A stretch of 64,000 nt of DNA from Thermoanaerobaculia bacterium (GCA_017883235.1 JADGNY010000014.1:1-64000); one strand, 5' to 3'; positions 44,111-52,665 are shown, counted from the first letter of the stretch. Notes: generated by a model from the letters alone, not told the origin. Translations and numbers: made by a program.

Positions 44111-44560
44111 ATGCCTGTGATCACCATCCGGACCACCGTTCGCGCCACCCCCGAACGATGCTTTGACGCCAGCCGCGATCTCGACCTTCATCTCGAATCG
44201 ATGGGACACACCGGCGAGCGCGCGGTTGGTGGGAAGACGTCCGGCCTCATCGATCTCGGCGAACAGGTGACGTGGGAAGGGCGGCACTTCGGAATCCGGC
44301 AGCGATTCACGTCGCGCATCACCGAGTACGACCGCCCGCGCTACTTCCAGGACTCGATGATCAAAGGCGCCTTCCATTCATTCGTGCACGATCACCATTT
44401 CGAGCCGTGCCCGGACGGGACGATCATGAAAGACGTGCTTACGTTTCGTTCTCCGTTGGGGCCACTCGGCGCGCTCGTCGATCGGTTCGTCATGTCGAGG
44501 TACCTTGGAAATCTCCTGACGACACGAAACGAGACCCTCAAGGCCATACTCGAGCGTTGA
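44111..44560 (+). CDS. SRPBCC-fold (START/polyketide-cyclase-like) protein
   Basis: A 149-residue soluble protein. The lead VITIRTTVRATPERCFDASR, the helix DLDLHLESMGHTGERAVGGK and the end GPLGALVDRFVMSRYLGNLL are typical of SRPBCC ligand-binding proteins related to SnoaL-independent cyclases and cell division inhibitor-like proteins. Ligand unknown. It follows the cupin gene closely and probably shares its transcript. Downstream begins a repeat-rich 1.2 kb. Confidence 0.85.
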   Translation: MPVITIRTTVRATPERCFDASRDLDLHLESMGHTGERAVGGKTSGLIDLGEQVTWEGRHFGIRQRFTSRITEYDRPRYFQDSMIKGAFHSFVHDHHFEPCPDGTIMKDVLTFRSPLGPLGALVDRFVMSRYLGNLLTTRNETLKAILER

Positions 44561-44561
44561 A

Positions 44562-44625
44562 TGCGCTTAAAGCCTACTGGGGTAGGCTCAGAGACTACCG
44601 GTGTAGGCTTAAAGCTCTGAGCCTC
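44562..44625. repeat. Palindrome array E (short, 2-3 units of about 21-22 bp)
   Basis: Units AGCCTACTGGGGTAGGCT and CTACCGGTGTAGGCTTAAAG lie 21 bp apart centre to centre, with remnants on both sides (GCTTAAAGC, AGCTCTGAGCCT). Same architecture as arrays A-D. Confidence 0.6.
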
Positions 44626-44753
44626 ACTCCCAGACTGCGTTGGCGGACTCGCGGAGTATGTTTTTGACTCGGTTCCGTGCCGCATTCTTCGTGGGCGATC
44701 GGACTGGCGAGTCCGGCCTCGTTGCGGCGCACCCCCTGAATCCACTAGTGGAC

Positions 44754-45084
44754 TGTCAAGATTGAAATCCGGAGTTGAGCGCCTCTCAATTCACTGTCAT
44801 CCTGAGGCTGCCGGAGCCGCGTCCGTGGTGTTGGTGCTTGCGCAGATGAGAATTCGCGGCGGAGGACGCCGAAGGACCCCCCCACTACAGGCCGGAAAGG
44901 GAGGGGGATTCCTCGTCTGCGACAACCCGTCCACCACCCTTCCCCGCGAGTAGGTTGGGGGTCCTTCGGCGTCCTTCGCCGCGACGTTTGATTTGAGCAA
45001 TCACCAACACCATGGGCGCGGCTCCGGCAGCCTCAGGATGACAGTGAATTGAGAGGCACTTAACCCCGGACTTCAATCTTGACA
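44754..45084. mobile_element. MITE-like inverted-repeat element nested in palindrome array C
   Basis: A 331-bp non-coding unit with terminal inverted repeats of about 90 bp, beginning TGTCAAGATTGAAATCCGG and ending with the complement (CCGGACTTCAATCTTGACA, one mismatch). It contains a nested TGTCATCCTGAGG-type repeat. CCACTAGTGGAC, the array C palindrome, lies directly left (44742-44753), and the array continues at 45085, so the element sits inside the array. No transposase is encoded, so movement would need one in trans. Confidence 0.8.
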
Positions 45085-45335
45085 CGACACTAGTGGACTC
45101 GTGGAGCCCACCTGTGAGGTCATGGAGTCCACCTAGTGACGTTATAGCGTCCACTAGTGGACTCCGGAGTCCACCTAGTGATGTCATGGAGTCCACTTAG
45201 TGATGTTATAGAGTCCATTAGTGGACTCCCGGAGTCCACCTAGTGATGTTTTAGAGTGCATTAGTGGACTCCCGAGCCCACCTAGTGATGTCATAGAGTG
45301 CATTAGTGGACTTCCGGAGTCCACCTGGTGTGATG
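45085..45335. repeat. Palindrome array C (20-23-bp unit, about 11 copies)
   Basis: About eleven units beginning GAGTCCAC, each with a palindromic core such as TCCACTAGTGGA or its variant CCACCTAGTG. Three unit types alternate (ending GTCATG, GTTATA, CTCCCG), giving a higher-order repeat of about 65 bp. It runs into the 3' end of the broken JAB gene. Confidence 0.88.
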
Positions 45336-45656
45336 ACGTAGACAGGCACCGAGGCTTGGCGCGCCACGCGGATGTCGCGGTTCGACGGCAACGGCAGCCA
45401 GTTCGGATGCGTGTGGATGATGGCCACGGTCCCGGCGGGAAGCGGACGATCCCATTCGGCGCGGTTCAGCTCTCCGTTGCCGCGCCAGCGCAGAAAGAAC
45501 GTCGCGCCCCGGGCATCGCGGATCAGGAAGGCCGCCTTCGCTCGAGCAGCCGTAGCGCGCATTCCGCAACAGTTCCGCGAAGACACCGTGGACGGCCGGA
45601 TCATCGACGTCGATCAGGGTGAACGTGAGAACGAGTGTGGTGATGACGCTCAGCAT
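45303..45656 (-). pseudogene. Broken JAB/MPN-type metalloprotease-like gene
   Basis: From ATG 45656 the frame reads a hydrophobic lead, then FAELLRNARYG. Near 45545 the reading frame shifts and continues as KAAFLIRDARGATFFLRW and the JAMM-like motif VAIIHTHPNWLPLPSNRDIR, ending VYVITP. After that the protein is encoded only by the palindrome array. So it has one frameshift and a C-terminus lost or replaced by the array. JAB proteins remove or cut ubiquitin-like or peptide substrates; this copy is probably dead. Confidence 0.7.
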
Positions 45657-45746
45657 TATGCGTACTTGAACGATGGCCGCGCGGTAAGGTTTATGGTCGC
45701 GAGGCCGCGTACCTCGCTACTCACATTACCGTGGTACTATGCCGGC

Positions 45747-46007
45747 ATGTCACTCCCTCAATCGAAGCTCACCGCCCAAGGCCAGATCTCCGTTCCTGCC
45801 GCGATTCGGCGCAAACTTGGCGTCGGACCAGGGTCCGTACTGGAGTGGGATGAGGAAGGCGATAACGTCATCGTCCGCAAGGCCGGCAGATACTCATTCG
45901 AGGACATTCGTCGCGCTCTGTTCGCGAAGCGTCCGAGGCCTCGCACCGACGAGGAATTGAAGCAGGCCATCGGACGGCACATTCGAGAAAAGCATGCGCG
46001 CCGTTGA
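45747..46007 (+). CDS. AbrB/MazE-type antitoxin
   Basis: An 86-residue swapped-hairpin DNA-binding protein. The lead SKLTAQGQISVPAAIRRKLG is the AbrB/MazE signature, and VGPGSVLEWDEEGDNVIVRK completes the domain. The C-terminal tail (EDIRRALFAKRPRPRTDEEL) would bind the toxin. It overlaps the PIN-domain toxin gene by 14 bases. The module should autoregulate its promoter. Confidence 0.92.
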   Translation: MSLPQSKLTAQGQISVPAAIRRKLGVGPGSVLEWDEEGDNVIVRKAGRYSFEDIRRALFAKRPRPRTDEELKQAIGRHIREKHARR

Positions 46008-46374
46008 CACGAATGTGCTCATTCGTCTCATCACCGGCGATGACGAGAAGCGGGCGATGGCGGCGGAGGCATTTGTCGAGAAGGGCGTATGGATTTCTCA
46101 TCTCGTGCTAGCGGAAACCGCGTGGGTCCTGAGAGACGCGTATGACCTCGGGCACGCGGAGGTTGCCGCAGCGATCGATATGTTGGTCAATAACGGGAAT
46201 GTTGCCCTGCAGGATCTCGACGTCGTTGTGAACGCGCTCGAGCACTATCGCCGCAAGCCGAAGATCGGATTTTCGGACTGCCTCATTCTCGAAATCGCGA
46301 AGAAAGCGGGACACCTGCCGCTCGGTACCTTCGACCGCGATCTGAGCAAGTTCGATGGAACCGAGCGGTTGTAG
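45994..46374 (+). CDS. vapC: PIN-domain ribonuclease toxin (VapC type)
   Basis: A 126-residue PIN-domain protein. It has the conserved acidic residues in AVDTNVLIRL (Asp5), LVLAETAWVL (Glu41), GFSDCLILEIAKKAG (Asp95) and GTFDRDLSKF (Asp113). VapC toxins cut tRNA or rRNA when freed from the antitoxin encoded just upstream. Antitoxin-first order with overlap is standard. The module directly follows the broken JAB gene and array C. Confidence 0.92.
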   Translation: MRAVDTNVLIRLITGDDEKRAMAAEAFVEKGVWISHLVLAETAWVLRDAYDLGHAEVAAAIDMLVNNGNVALQDLDVVVNALEHYRRKPKIGFSDCLILEIAKKAGHLPLGTFDRDLSKFDGTERL

Positions 46375-46389
46375 TCGTATCCTCCCCCG

Positions 46390-47511
46390 ATGCGATTCGA
46401 AACCAAGGCCATTCACTCCGGGGCGGACACCGACGCCGAGACCGGCGCCATCGCGCCGCCCATTCATCTCTCCACCACATTCGAGCGGCGCGCGGAAGAC
46501 GGGACGCCGGCGCACGGATTCAGCTACATCCGCGACGGGAACCCGACCCAGGTCCGGCTGGAGGAGGCGCTGGCGGCGATCGACTCCGCCTCGCACGCCC
46601 TGGCCTTTGCCTCGGGGATGGCGGCGGTGACCTGCCTGCTGCAGTCGCTGCCGGCCGGCTCGCACCTCATCCTTGCCGACGATTGCTACTACGGCGTCCG
46701 CGCGCTCGCCGGCGAATACCTGCCGCGCTGGGGCGTCGCCTGCGACCTCATCTCCATGGATGATCCCGAGGCTGTCCGCGCCGCGGTTCGCCCGGCCACG
46801 CGGGCCATCTGGTGCGAGACGCCATCCAATCCGCTGATGAACATCGTCGACGTCGCCGCGCTGGCGAAGATCGCGCACGACGCCGGCGCCATCCTCATCG
46901 CCGATGTCACCTTCGCCACGCCCGCGCTGCAGCGTCCCATCGAGCAGGGGGCCGACGTGGTGATGCACTCGACGACGAAGTACCTCGGCGGACACAGCGA
47001 CGTGCAGGGCGGCTCGCTGGCGTTTGCCAGACGGAATGCTCTTCTGGATACCATCGAACACTCGCGCAAGATCACCGGAGGCGTGGCCTCGCCGTTCAAC
47101 TCGTGGCTGATCCTCCGCGGCATCCGCTCGCTCGCCGCGCGCATGCGCGTGCACTGCGAGAATGCCATGGCGCTGGCGCGCGCGCTGGAGGCGCATCCGC
47201 GCGTCGAGGCCGTGCACTATCCGGGGCTGGAGGCGCATCCGGGCCACGCCATCGCCGCCCGGCAGATGTCGGCGTTCGGCGGCATGCTGTCGTTCAACGT
47301 CCGCGGCGGCCGCGCCGAGGCGCTGGCGGTGACAGCGAAGACAAAGATCTTCACGCGCGCCACGTCCCTCGGCGGGGTGGAGAGCCTGATCGAACATCGC
47401 CACTCCAGCGAGGGACCGGGAAGCAGCACCGCCGAGAACCTGCTGCGCGTTTCCGCCGGTCTGGAGCACTCCGGCGATCTGGTCGAGGATTTGATGGCGG
47501 CCCTCGGGTAA
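46390..47511 (+). CDS. Cystathionine gamma-synthase/lyase-type PLP enzyme
   Basis: A 373-residue transsulfuration enzyme. FETKAIHSGADTDAETGAIA at the start, SYIRDGNPTQVRLEEALAAI, and the PLP lysine in HSTTKYLGGHSDVQGG (about residue 197) place it among Cys/Met metabolism PLP enzymes. It could be a cystathionine gamma-synthase, gamma-lyase or beta-lyase. ATG 46390 is the start. It is 12 bp from the next small gene, which may be co-transcribed. Confidence 0.9.
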   Translation: MRFETKAIHSGADTDAETGAIAPPIHLSTTFERRAEDGTPAHGFSYIRDGNPTQVRLEEALAAIDSASHALAFASGMAAVTCLLQSLPAGSHLILADDCYYGVRALAGEYLPRWGVACDLISMDDPEAVRAAVRPATRAIWCETPSNPLMNIVDVAALAKIAHDAGAILIADVTFATPALQRPIEQGADVVMHSTTKYLGGHSDVQGGSLAFARRNALLDTIEHSRKITGGVASPFNSWLILRGIRSLAARMRVHCENAMALARALEAHPRVEAVHYPGLEAHPGHAIAARQMSAFGGMLSFNVRGGRAEALAVTAKTKIFTRATSLGGVESLIEHRHSSEGPGSSTAENLLRVSAGLEHSGDLVEDLMAALG

Positions 47512-47523
47512 AATAACTGGACC

Positions 47524-47814
47524 ATGGCTACCAACTTCGAGATCACCTGCCCCTGCTGCGACGCCACCATCATCATCGACCGGACCTCCGGCGAGGTGCT
47601 GCTTCACAAGGCGAAGGAGCGCCGTGCCGGCGGCTCGCTGGAGTCGATGGTGGCCGGCCTGGAGACGCAGAAGAGCGAGATGGGAAAGAAGTTCGACCGG
47701 GAGATGGCCAGCCAGAAAGACCGCGCCCGCATCCTCGACGAGCGTTTCAAGGAAGCGATGCAACGCGCCAGCGAAGACGACAAGCCGGTGTTGAATCCGA
47801 TGGATATGGATTAG
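47524..47814 (+). CDS. Small conserved-looking protein with CPCC motif
   Basis: A 96-residue protein. ITCPCCDATIIIDRTSGEVL at residues 7-26 looks like half of a zinc ribbon. The rest is a charged helix. It probably forms a dimer sharing zinc, but no function is known to me. It follows the transsulfuration gene. Confidence 0.7.
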   Translation: MATNFEITCPCCDATIIIDRTSGEVLLHKAKERRAGGSLESMVAGLETQKSEMGKKFDREMASQKDRARILDERFKEAMQRASEDDKPVLNPMDMD

Positions 47815-47824
47815 GGTTCTCGCG

Positions 47825-47936
47825 GTCCACCCTGCGCGAAGACGCAGGGTCTCCGGTGGTTCTCGCACGATCGTCGCCATAAGCAGAAGTAGCGCGGCGC
47901 CACCGGGAGACCCTGCGTCTACGCGCAGGGTGGACT
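47825..47936. repeat. Inverted repeat GTCCACCCTGCGCGAAGACG type
   Basis: Arms 47825-47859 and 47901-47936 are complementary with few mismatches; strong hairpin between the CPCC gene and the ureohydrolase gene. Confidence 0.88.
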
Positions 47937-47959
47937 AAGACCCCGTGTATGCTCTTTCC

Positions 47960-48973
47960 ATGACCTTCGATCCCGATGCCGCCGCCGGTTCCGGCTCCGG
48001 CATTTACGGACTGCCGTTCACACCCGACGACGCGCTGGTGGTCGTCATTCCGGTGCCGTATGAGGCGACGACGTCGTACGGTGGCGGGGCGTCGCGCGGG
48101 CCGGAGGCGGTGTTCGAGGCTTCCAAGCAGGTCGATCTTTTCGACAGGGAGACCGGGCGGCCGTACGAGGCGGGCATCGCCATGCTCGATATCCCGAAGA
48201 CGATCGTCGACTGGAACGCGAAGGCCAAGGGCATCGCCGCGCCGGTCATCGAAAAAGGTGGTGTCGTCGACGACGCAACACGCAAAGCGGCATCCGAGGT
48301 CAATGAAATCTCGGAGAAGGTCAATGACTGGGTTTACGAGCAGACGCGCGCACTCCTCATCGCCGGAAAGATGCCGGTGGTTCTCGGCGGCGATCACTCC
48401 GTCCCCTTCGGCGCCATCCTCGCCTACGCGGAGACGCATCCGAACCTCGGCATCCTCCATCTCGACGCCCACGCCGATCTTCGCGAGGCGTACGAGGGGT
48501 TCATCTGGTCACACGCGTCGATTTTCAATAACGTCATCACGAAAGTCGGCGGCGTCGACCGGCTCGTACAGGTCGGCGTACGCGATCTCAGCAACGCCGA
48601 GGCGGCCATGATCGACGGATCGCAGGGCCGCATCGTCACCTTCTTCGACTCCGACCTCGCTGCGCGCAAGGAGGAAGGGGCGACGTGGGCCGAGATCGCC
48701 GACGAGATCGTGGCCGCGCTCCCGCGCGAGGTCTATCTCTCCTGGGACATCGACGGCCTCGATCCGACGCTCTGCCCGTCGACCGGAACGCCGGTCCCGG
48801 GCGGCCTGTCGTGGAACGAGGCCATCGGACTGTTGCGCGCCCTTCGCCGCGCCGGCAAGCGCATCGTCGGCCTCGATCTCTGCGAAGTGTCGCCCGGCGA
48901 GAGCGAGTGGGACGCAAACGTCGGCGCGCGTCTGCTGTACAAGATGATCGGGTTCGCGTTAATGACGCGGTGA
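47960..48973 (+). CDS. Arginase/agmatinase-family ureohydrolase
   Basis: A 337-residue binuclear-manganese hydrolase. Metal motifs are GGDHSVPFG, LHLDAHADLREAY and YLSWDIDGLDP. Families hydrolyse arginine, agmatine, guanidinobutyrate or formiminoglutamate; specificity is open. ATG 47960 is preferred over an in-frame GTG 47945. Five bases after its stop the alpha/beta-hydrolase gene begins. Confidence 0.9.
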   Translation: MTFDPDAAAGSGSGIYGLPFTPDDALVVVIPVPYEATTSYGGGASRGPEAVFEASKQVDLFDRETGRPYEAGIAMLDIPKTIVDWNAKAKGIAAPVIEKGGVVDDATRKAASEVNEISEKVNDWVYEQTRALLIAGKMPVVLGGDHSVPFGAILAYAETHPNLGILHLDAHADLREAYEGFIWSHASIFNNVITKVGGVDRLVQVGVRDLSNAEAAMIDGSQGRIVTFFDSDLAARKEEGATWAEIADEIVAALPREVYLSWDIDGLDPTLCPSTGTPVPGGLSWNEAIGLLRALRRAGKRIVGLDLCEVSPGESEWDANVGARLLYKMIGFALMTR

Positions 48974-48978
48974 TCGCC

Positions 48979-49734
48979 ATGAAAAGCAATCTCGTTTTCT
49001 TACTCCTTCTCATCGCCATCCCGGCGATTGCCGAGGAGCCGGGGCATTGGGCCGAGGTGAATGGACATCGCATGTATTACGAGACGATCGGCTCCGGGCG
49101 GCCGCTGCTGCTGTTGCACGGCGGCGGCAACAGCATTCATGGATCGTTTGCGAATCAGCTCGCTGTGTTCGCGAGGACGCACGCCATCATCGCGCCGGAG
49201 CAGATCGGGCATGGACATACACCGTATGTCGATGGTCCGATCACGTACGCGCGAATGGCCGGCGATACGGCCGCTCTCCTCGAACAACTGCGATTGAAGA
49301 ACGTCGACGTCGTCGGCTGGAGCGATGGCGGGATCGTGGCGCTCATTCTTGCGGTGCGCCATCCCGAGCTCGTGCGTCGCGTCGTCGTCAGCGGCGCGAA
49401 CTTCGCCCCCGAGGGATATCTGCCTGACGACTTGAAACAGATGCGCGCCAGGGACTCCGGGCCGGCCACCACGCTCTCGGCGAGGCTCAATCATTTGTGG
49501 GCAGCTTCCCCGACTAATGATGAGCTGAATCCAACGCTGCTGGCGGGGATCCACAAGCGTGTGCTGGTCATGGTGGGCGACCACGACGCCATCCAACTCG
49601 ATCACACGATCGCGCTCTACCGCGCGTTACGTGAGGCACGCCTTTGCATCCTGCCCGGAACAAGCCATGGAACGTTCATTCAGAGGCCGGAATGGGTGAA
49701 TGCGATCGTGATGTCGTTCCTCGACGAGCCGTAG
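48979..49734 (+). CDS. Secreted alpha/beta-hydrolase
   Basis: A 251-residue hydrolase with a signal peptide (NLVFLLLLIAIPAIAEEP). The oxyanion segment LLLLHGGGNSIHGSF, the nucleophile elbow GWSDGG (Ser about 109) and the late GTSHGTFI with the catalytic His are visible. It is an esterase- or peptidase-like hydrolase with unknown substrate. Its stop codon abuts the stop of the convergent peroxiredoxin-like gene without any gap. Confidence 0.85.
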   Translation: MKSNLVFLLLLIAIPAIAEEPGHWAEVNGHRMYYETIGSGRPLLLLHGGGNSIHGSFANQLAVFARTHAIIAPEQIGHGHTPYVDGPITYARMAGDTAALLEQLRLKNVDVVGWSDGGIVALILAVRHPELVRRVVVSGANFAPEGYLPDDLKQMRARDSGPATTLSARLNHLWAASPTNDELNPTLLAGIHKRVLVMVGDHDAIQLDHTIALYRALREARLCILPGTSHGTFIQRPEWVNAIVMSFLDEP

Positions 49735-50508
49735 CTATCGCAACTGCCGCGCGGCGTCGAGAATCTGCTCCGGCCGCGCGCGAACGATGACGTCGCCGGT
49801 GAGGTTGCGCCAGCGAACGATGCCGTTGCGGTCGACCAGGAACTCGGCGGGGCGGGCGACGTCTCCATAAGGGCCACCTCCCTTGTGCAGGAGGTCGTAG
49901 CGCCGGATCGTTTCCGCGTTGCCATCGGAGAGCAATGGGAAGGTGTAGCCCGCTTTCTTACTGAGATCGCGCGACTCCTCGGGCGTATCGACACTGATGG
50001 CCACCGGCTGAATGCCTTCGGCGCGGAATTCGGCGAGATGCTTTTCCATACCCCGTAACTCGGAGTTGCAGAACGGTCACCAGTAGCCGCGATAGAAGAT
50101 GAGGATGACGCCCTTGCTTCCCGGCTCCGCCAGAAGCTGCGAAAGCGCCACCGGACGGCGGTTGGTGTCGAGGAGAACGAAGCCGGGCGCCTTGGCGCCA
50201 ATGCCGGGCGCGTGTTCCGAGGCGGGAAGCAGCCTCGCGCCGATGAAGACAGCCGCACAGAAAAACGCGCCGATACCGATCCCGAGGACGGTCACGATCC
50301 AGGCGACGATTCGCCGTCCGACCGCCTTCCGCAGGCCGATCACCAGCAGGACGATGGCGATGGCGAAGAGAATCAGCGTCGCCCACGGCGCGTCGCGCGT
50401 AACGGGAAAGAGGATCAAGAAATTGTAGTAGCTGAACCACGCGGCGATGCTGAGCGCGAAGCCGGACCAGAGAGGCCAGTTGATGCGGCGGGTCATGTGT
50501 GCGCGCAT
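49735..50508 (-). CDS. Membrane-anchored peroxiredoxin-like protein with probable selenocysteine
   Basis: A 257-residue protein read through an in-frame TGA at 50077-50079. Residues 8-100 hold three membrane helices. An AhpC/TSA thioredoxin-fold domain follows outside. Its active site reads FYRGYW-U-PFCNSELRG, where U is the TGA codon and stands exactly at the peroxidatic Cys of the WCPFC form; the resolving Cys is three residues on. After the TGA the same frame continues for 113 codons with AISVDTPEESRDL and VARPAEFLVDRNGIVRWRNL, so the protein is intact. A small hairpin can be drawn just after the TGA but a proper bacterial SECIS was not established. The start is ATG 50508 or 50496; the frame before that is repeat DNA. 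The alternative is a TGC-to-TGA mutation or error. Confidence 0.8.
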
Positions 50509-50527
50509 GATACGCGCCGCTGTCAGA

Positions 50528-50659
50528 CGGAGCGCTGGCGTCTCGCCGGCTGGCCAGGGGGCGTCTCGCCCCCGTTCTGGCAAGACTCCATACCTTCGCT
50601 GGTAACCCTCCGCAGCGGCGAGACGCCGCTGGGCCAGCCGGCGAGACGCCAGCGCTCCG
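50528..50659. repeat. Inverted-repeat element, GGCGTCTCGCCGGCTGG family
   Basis: Arms 50528-50572 and 50616-50659 complementary; nearly identical to 36543. It lies between two genes and overlaps the open frame before the selenoprotein start. Confidence 0.9.
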
Positions 50660-50686
50660 TTGTGCGCCGCCTGCGGCGGCGCGGTA

Positions 50687-51466
50687 TTACTTCTTCAGCA
50701 CCTCGTCATCCGGTTGCACGCCTACCACCGCCCCCTTCGTTTTCATCCACGTGGCAAGCTCCTCGTGCTTTCCGCGAAGTGCCTCGGCGAGCGGGGTCTG
50801 GCCGTTGTCGGAGACGGAGTTGATTTCGGCGCCGTGGTCGAGGAGGAGCTGGACGAGATCCATCCGCCCGAGGAGGGCGGCCTCGTGCATCGGCGTGGAG
50901 CCTTTTGATTGGCGGACGAGCGCGTCGGCTCCGTGGTCGAGCAGGATCTTTGCGGTTGCGTATTGGCCGGCGAGCAGCGCGGTCTGGAGCGGCGTGTTGC
51001 GGAACTTCGATGCGGCGCGAGACTCGATCGCGGAGCCTTTTTTCAAAAGCAGCTCTGTGTTGGCGGCGTTTCCGCCGAATGCAGCCATGTGCAGCATCGT
51101 CCAGCCGAAGGGGGTGCGTTTCGTGACGGCGCCGGCATCGGTCAGCATCGCTTCGAGCTCCGCCGGCGTGCCGACGGCGGCGGTCTCGAAGACGTCGAGA
51201 GCCGGCTTGTGGGCGAGGATGGCCTGGAGCACCTCATTTTTTGCGGGATCGAGGAATCCTTCTCCTTGATTGATGAAGAGGGCGATGGTGACCGCGCCGT
51301 TGCCGTTCGGGCGATGCGCATTCGCCAGCGAGGGATCGCGGGCGAGCATGGTATGGACGGTTGGACGATCGTCGCCGGCGACGGCTTTCAGAAAATCGGC
51401 AACGTCGTCGGCGCGCAACGGCAGGGCAACGATGATGAGACAGGCAATGAGTGCAGCGATTCGCAT
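50687..51466 (-). CDS. Secreted ankyrin-repeat protein
   Basis: A 259-residue protein with a signal peptide (MRIAALIACLIIVALPLRA) and about five ankyrin repeats from residue 30 on. Well-formed copies include GWTMLHMAAFGGNAANTELL, TPLQTALLAGQYATAKILLD, and GSTPMHEAALLGRMDLVQLL. Ankyrin repeats bind other proteins; no enzymatic domain is present. ATG 51466 is selected since it starts the signal peptide and has GAGGA upstream. Confidence 0.88.
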   Translation of the reverse strand: MRIAALIACLIIVALPLRADDVADFLKAVAGDDRPTVHTMLARDPSLANAHRPNGNGAVTIALFINQGEGFLDPAKNEVLQAILAHKPALDVFETAAVGTPAELEAMLTDAGAVTKRTPFGWTMLHMAAFGGNAANTELLLKKGSAIESRAASKFRNTPLQTALLAGQYATAKILLDHGADALVRQSKGSTPMHEAALLGRMDLVQLLLDHGAEINSVSDNGQTPLAEALRGKHEELATWMKTKGAVVGVQPDDEVLKK

Positions 51467-51591
51467 GATGAAATCCTCCGCTGCACAAGGTACGCACGCG
51501 CCCTTCGCAGCGCATGTGCCGCTCGGGGGAGCACGCGGCATGTGACTTCCGGCCTATTCACGCGCCGCTGCCGCTGTGTCATTCTCCCCGC

Positions 51592-52665
51592 ATGCCGCAG
51601 ACGCGCATCCTCGGCGCAGCCGGCCTGACGGCCTGGCTGATGGTCGGCCTTCCGGTGGTCATCCAGGGCGCCACGGTGCCGGGCGTGATGCTGCAATGGG
51701 CGATCGCCTACCTCCTTTTCGGAGCACTCTTCATCGCCGATCTCCGCCATCCGCGTCTCTCGTTTCTGGCGATGGAGGCGCTCTGCATCGTGGTCATGGT
51801 GCTGCTTCTCTGCGACGGATTCGAGGGGACGCTCATGGTGCTGATCGCGATGCGCCTGCCGTCGCTGGTCGACCGCAAGCGCGGCCTGGCCTGGATCGTC
51901 GTCCAGACGCTCCTCCTGGCCGGCGCCGTGGCGTTCCATTGGAACGGGCGCTCGGCCTTTCTTCTGACGCCGGCGTATTTCGGTTTTCAGATCTTGGCGT
52001 TCTTTTCGTTCGAGCTGCTGGAGCGCGAGATGCGGACGAGTGCACAGCTTCGGGCTATGCAGGATCTCGTCGCCGACGGCGGCCGTCTCGCCGAGCGGCT
52101 TCGCATCGCCCGCGAGCTGCACGACGCCCTCGGCCATCACCTCACCGCGCTGACGCTCAACCTCGAGGCCGCCCTCATGCGCACCGAGGGGGCGGCGCAT
52201 GGAGATGTGGAGAAAGCACAGTCGTTGGCGCGGACGCTGCTGGCCGACGTCCGCGTCATCGTCGCCGAGAAGAACGCCGACGACTGTCTCGACCTCGGCC
52301 GCGCCTTGCGCACGCTCGTCGCCGACCTGCCGCGCCCGCGCGCCCAGCTCGACGTCGATGATTCCCTTCGCGTCGATGATCCCGAGCATGGGCTGGTCAT
52401 CCTCCGCTGCGTCCAGGAGGTCGTTACGAACGCCGCGCGGCATTCGGGCGCGGAGAACCTCTGGATCAGCGTGCGCCGGAGCGGCGACGCCTTCGAGGTG
52501 CACGCCCGCGATGACGGCCGCGGCCGCGGCACGGCGCGCGACGGCTTCGGACTGCGCGGCATGCGCGAGCGGATCGAGCAAGCGGGCGGCGAGCTGACCA
52601 TCGAGAGCGGCACCGGCGGCGGCTTCGCCCTCACCGCCTTTCTGCCGGCCCGGAGCGCGCCGTGA
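51592..52665 (+). CDS. DesK/NarX-type sensor histidine kinase
   Basis: A 357-residue membrane kinase. About five N-terminal helices (10-145) form the sensor. The H-box RIARELHDALGHHLTALTLN has the phosphorylated His177, typical of the HisKA_3 family, and the ATPase domain contains CVQEVVTNAARHSGAENLW and the G-box DGFGLRGMRERIEQAGG. The signal sensed is unknown. Its stop overlaps the GTG start of the response regulator (GTGA). Confidence 0.93.
   Translation: MPQTRILGAAGLTAWLMVGLPVVIQGATVPGVMLQWAIAYLLFGALFIADLRHPRLSFLAMEALCIVVMVLLLCDGFEGTLMVLIAMRLPSLVDRKRGLAWIVVQTLLLAGAVAFHWNGRSAFLLTPAYFGFQILAFFSFELLEREMRTSAQLRAMQDLVADGGRLAERLRIARELHDALGHHLTALTLNLEAALMRTEGAAHGDVEKAQSLARTLLADVRVIVAEKNADDCLDLGRALRTLVADLPRPRAQLDVDDSLRVDDPEHGLVILRCVQEVVTNAARHSGAENLWISVRRSGDAFEVHARDDGRGRGTARDGFGLRGMRERIEQAGGELTIESGTGGGFALTAFLPARSAP

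Noticed and set aside
49735-50583. Two separate genes split at the TGA codon (a membrane protein and a truncated thioredoxin-like protein)
   Set aside because: The frame is continuous through the TGA, nine sense codons lie between it and the next ATG, and the family active site spans the codon; a single selenoprotein explains it better.
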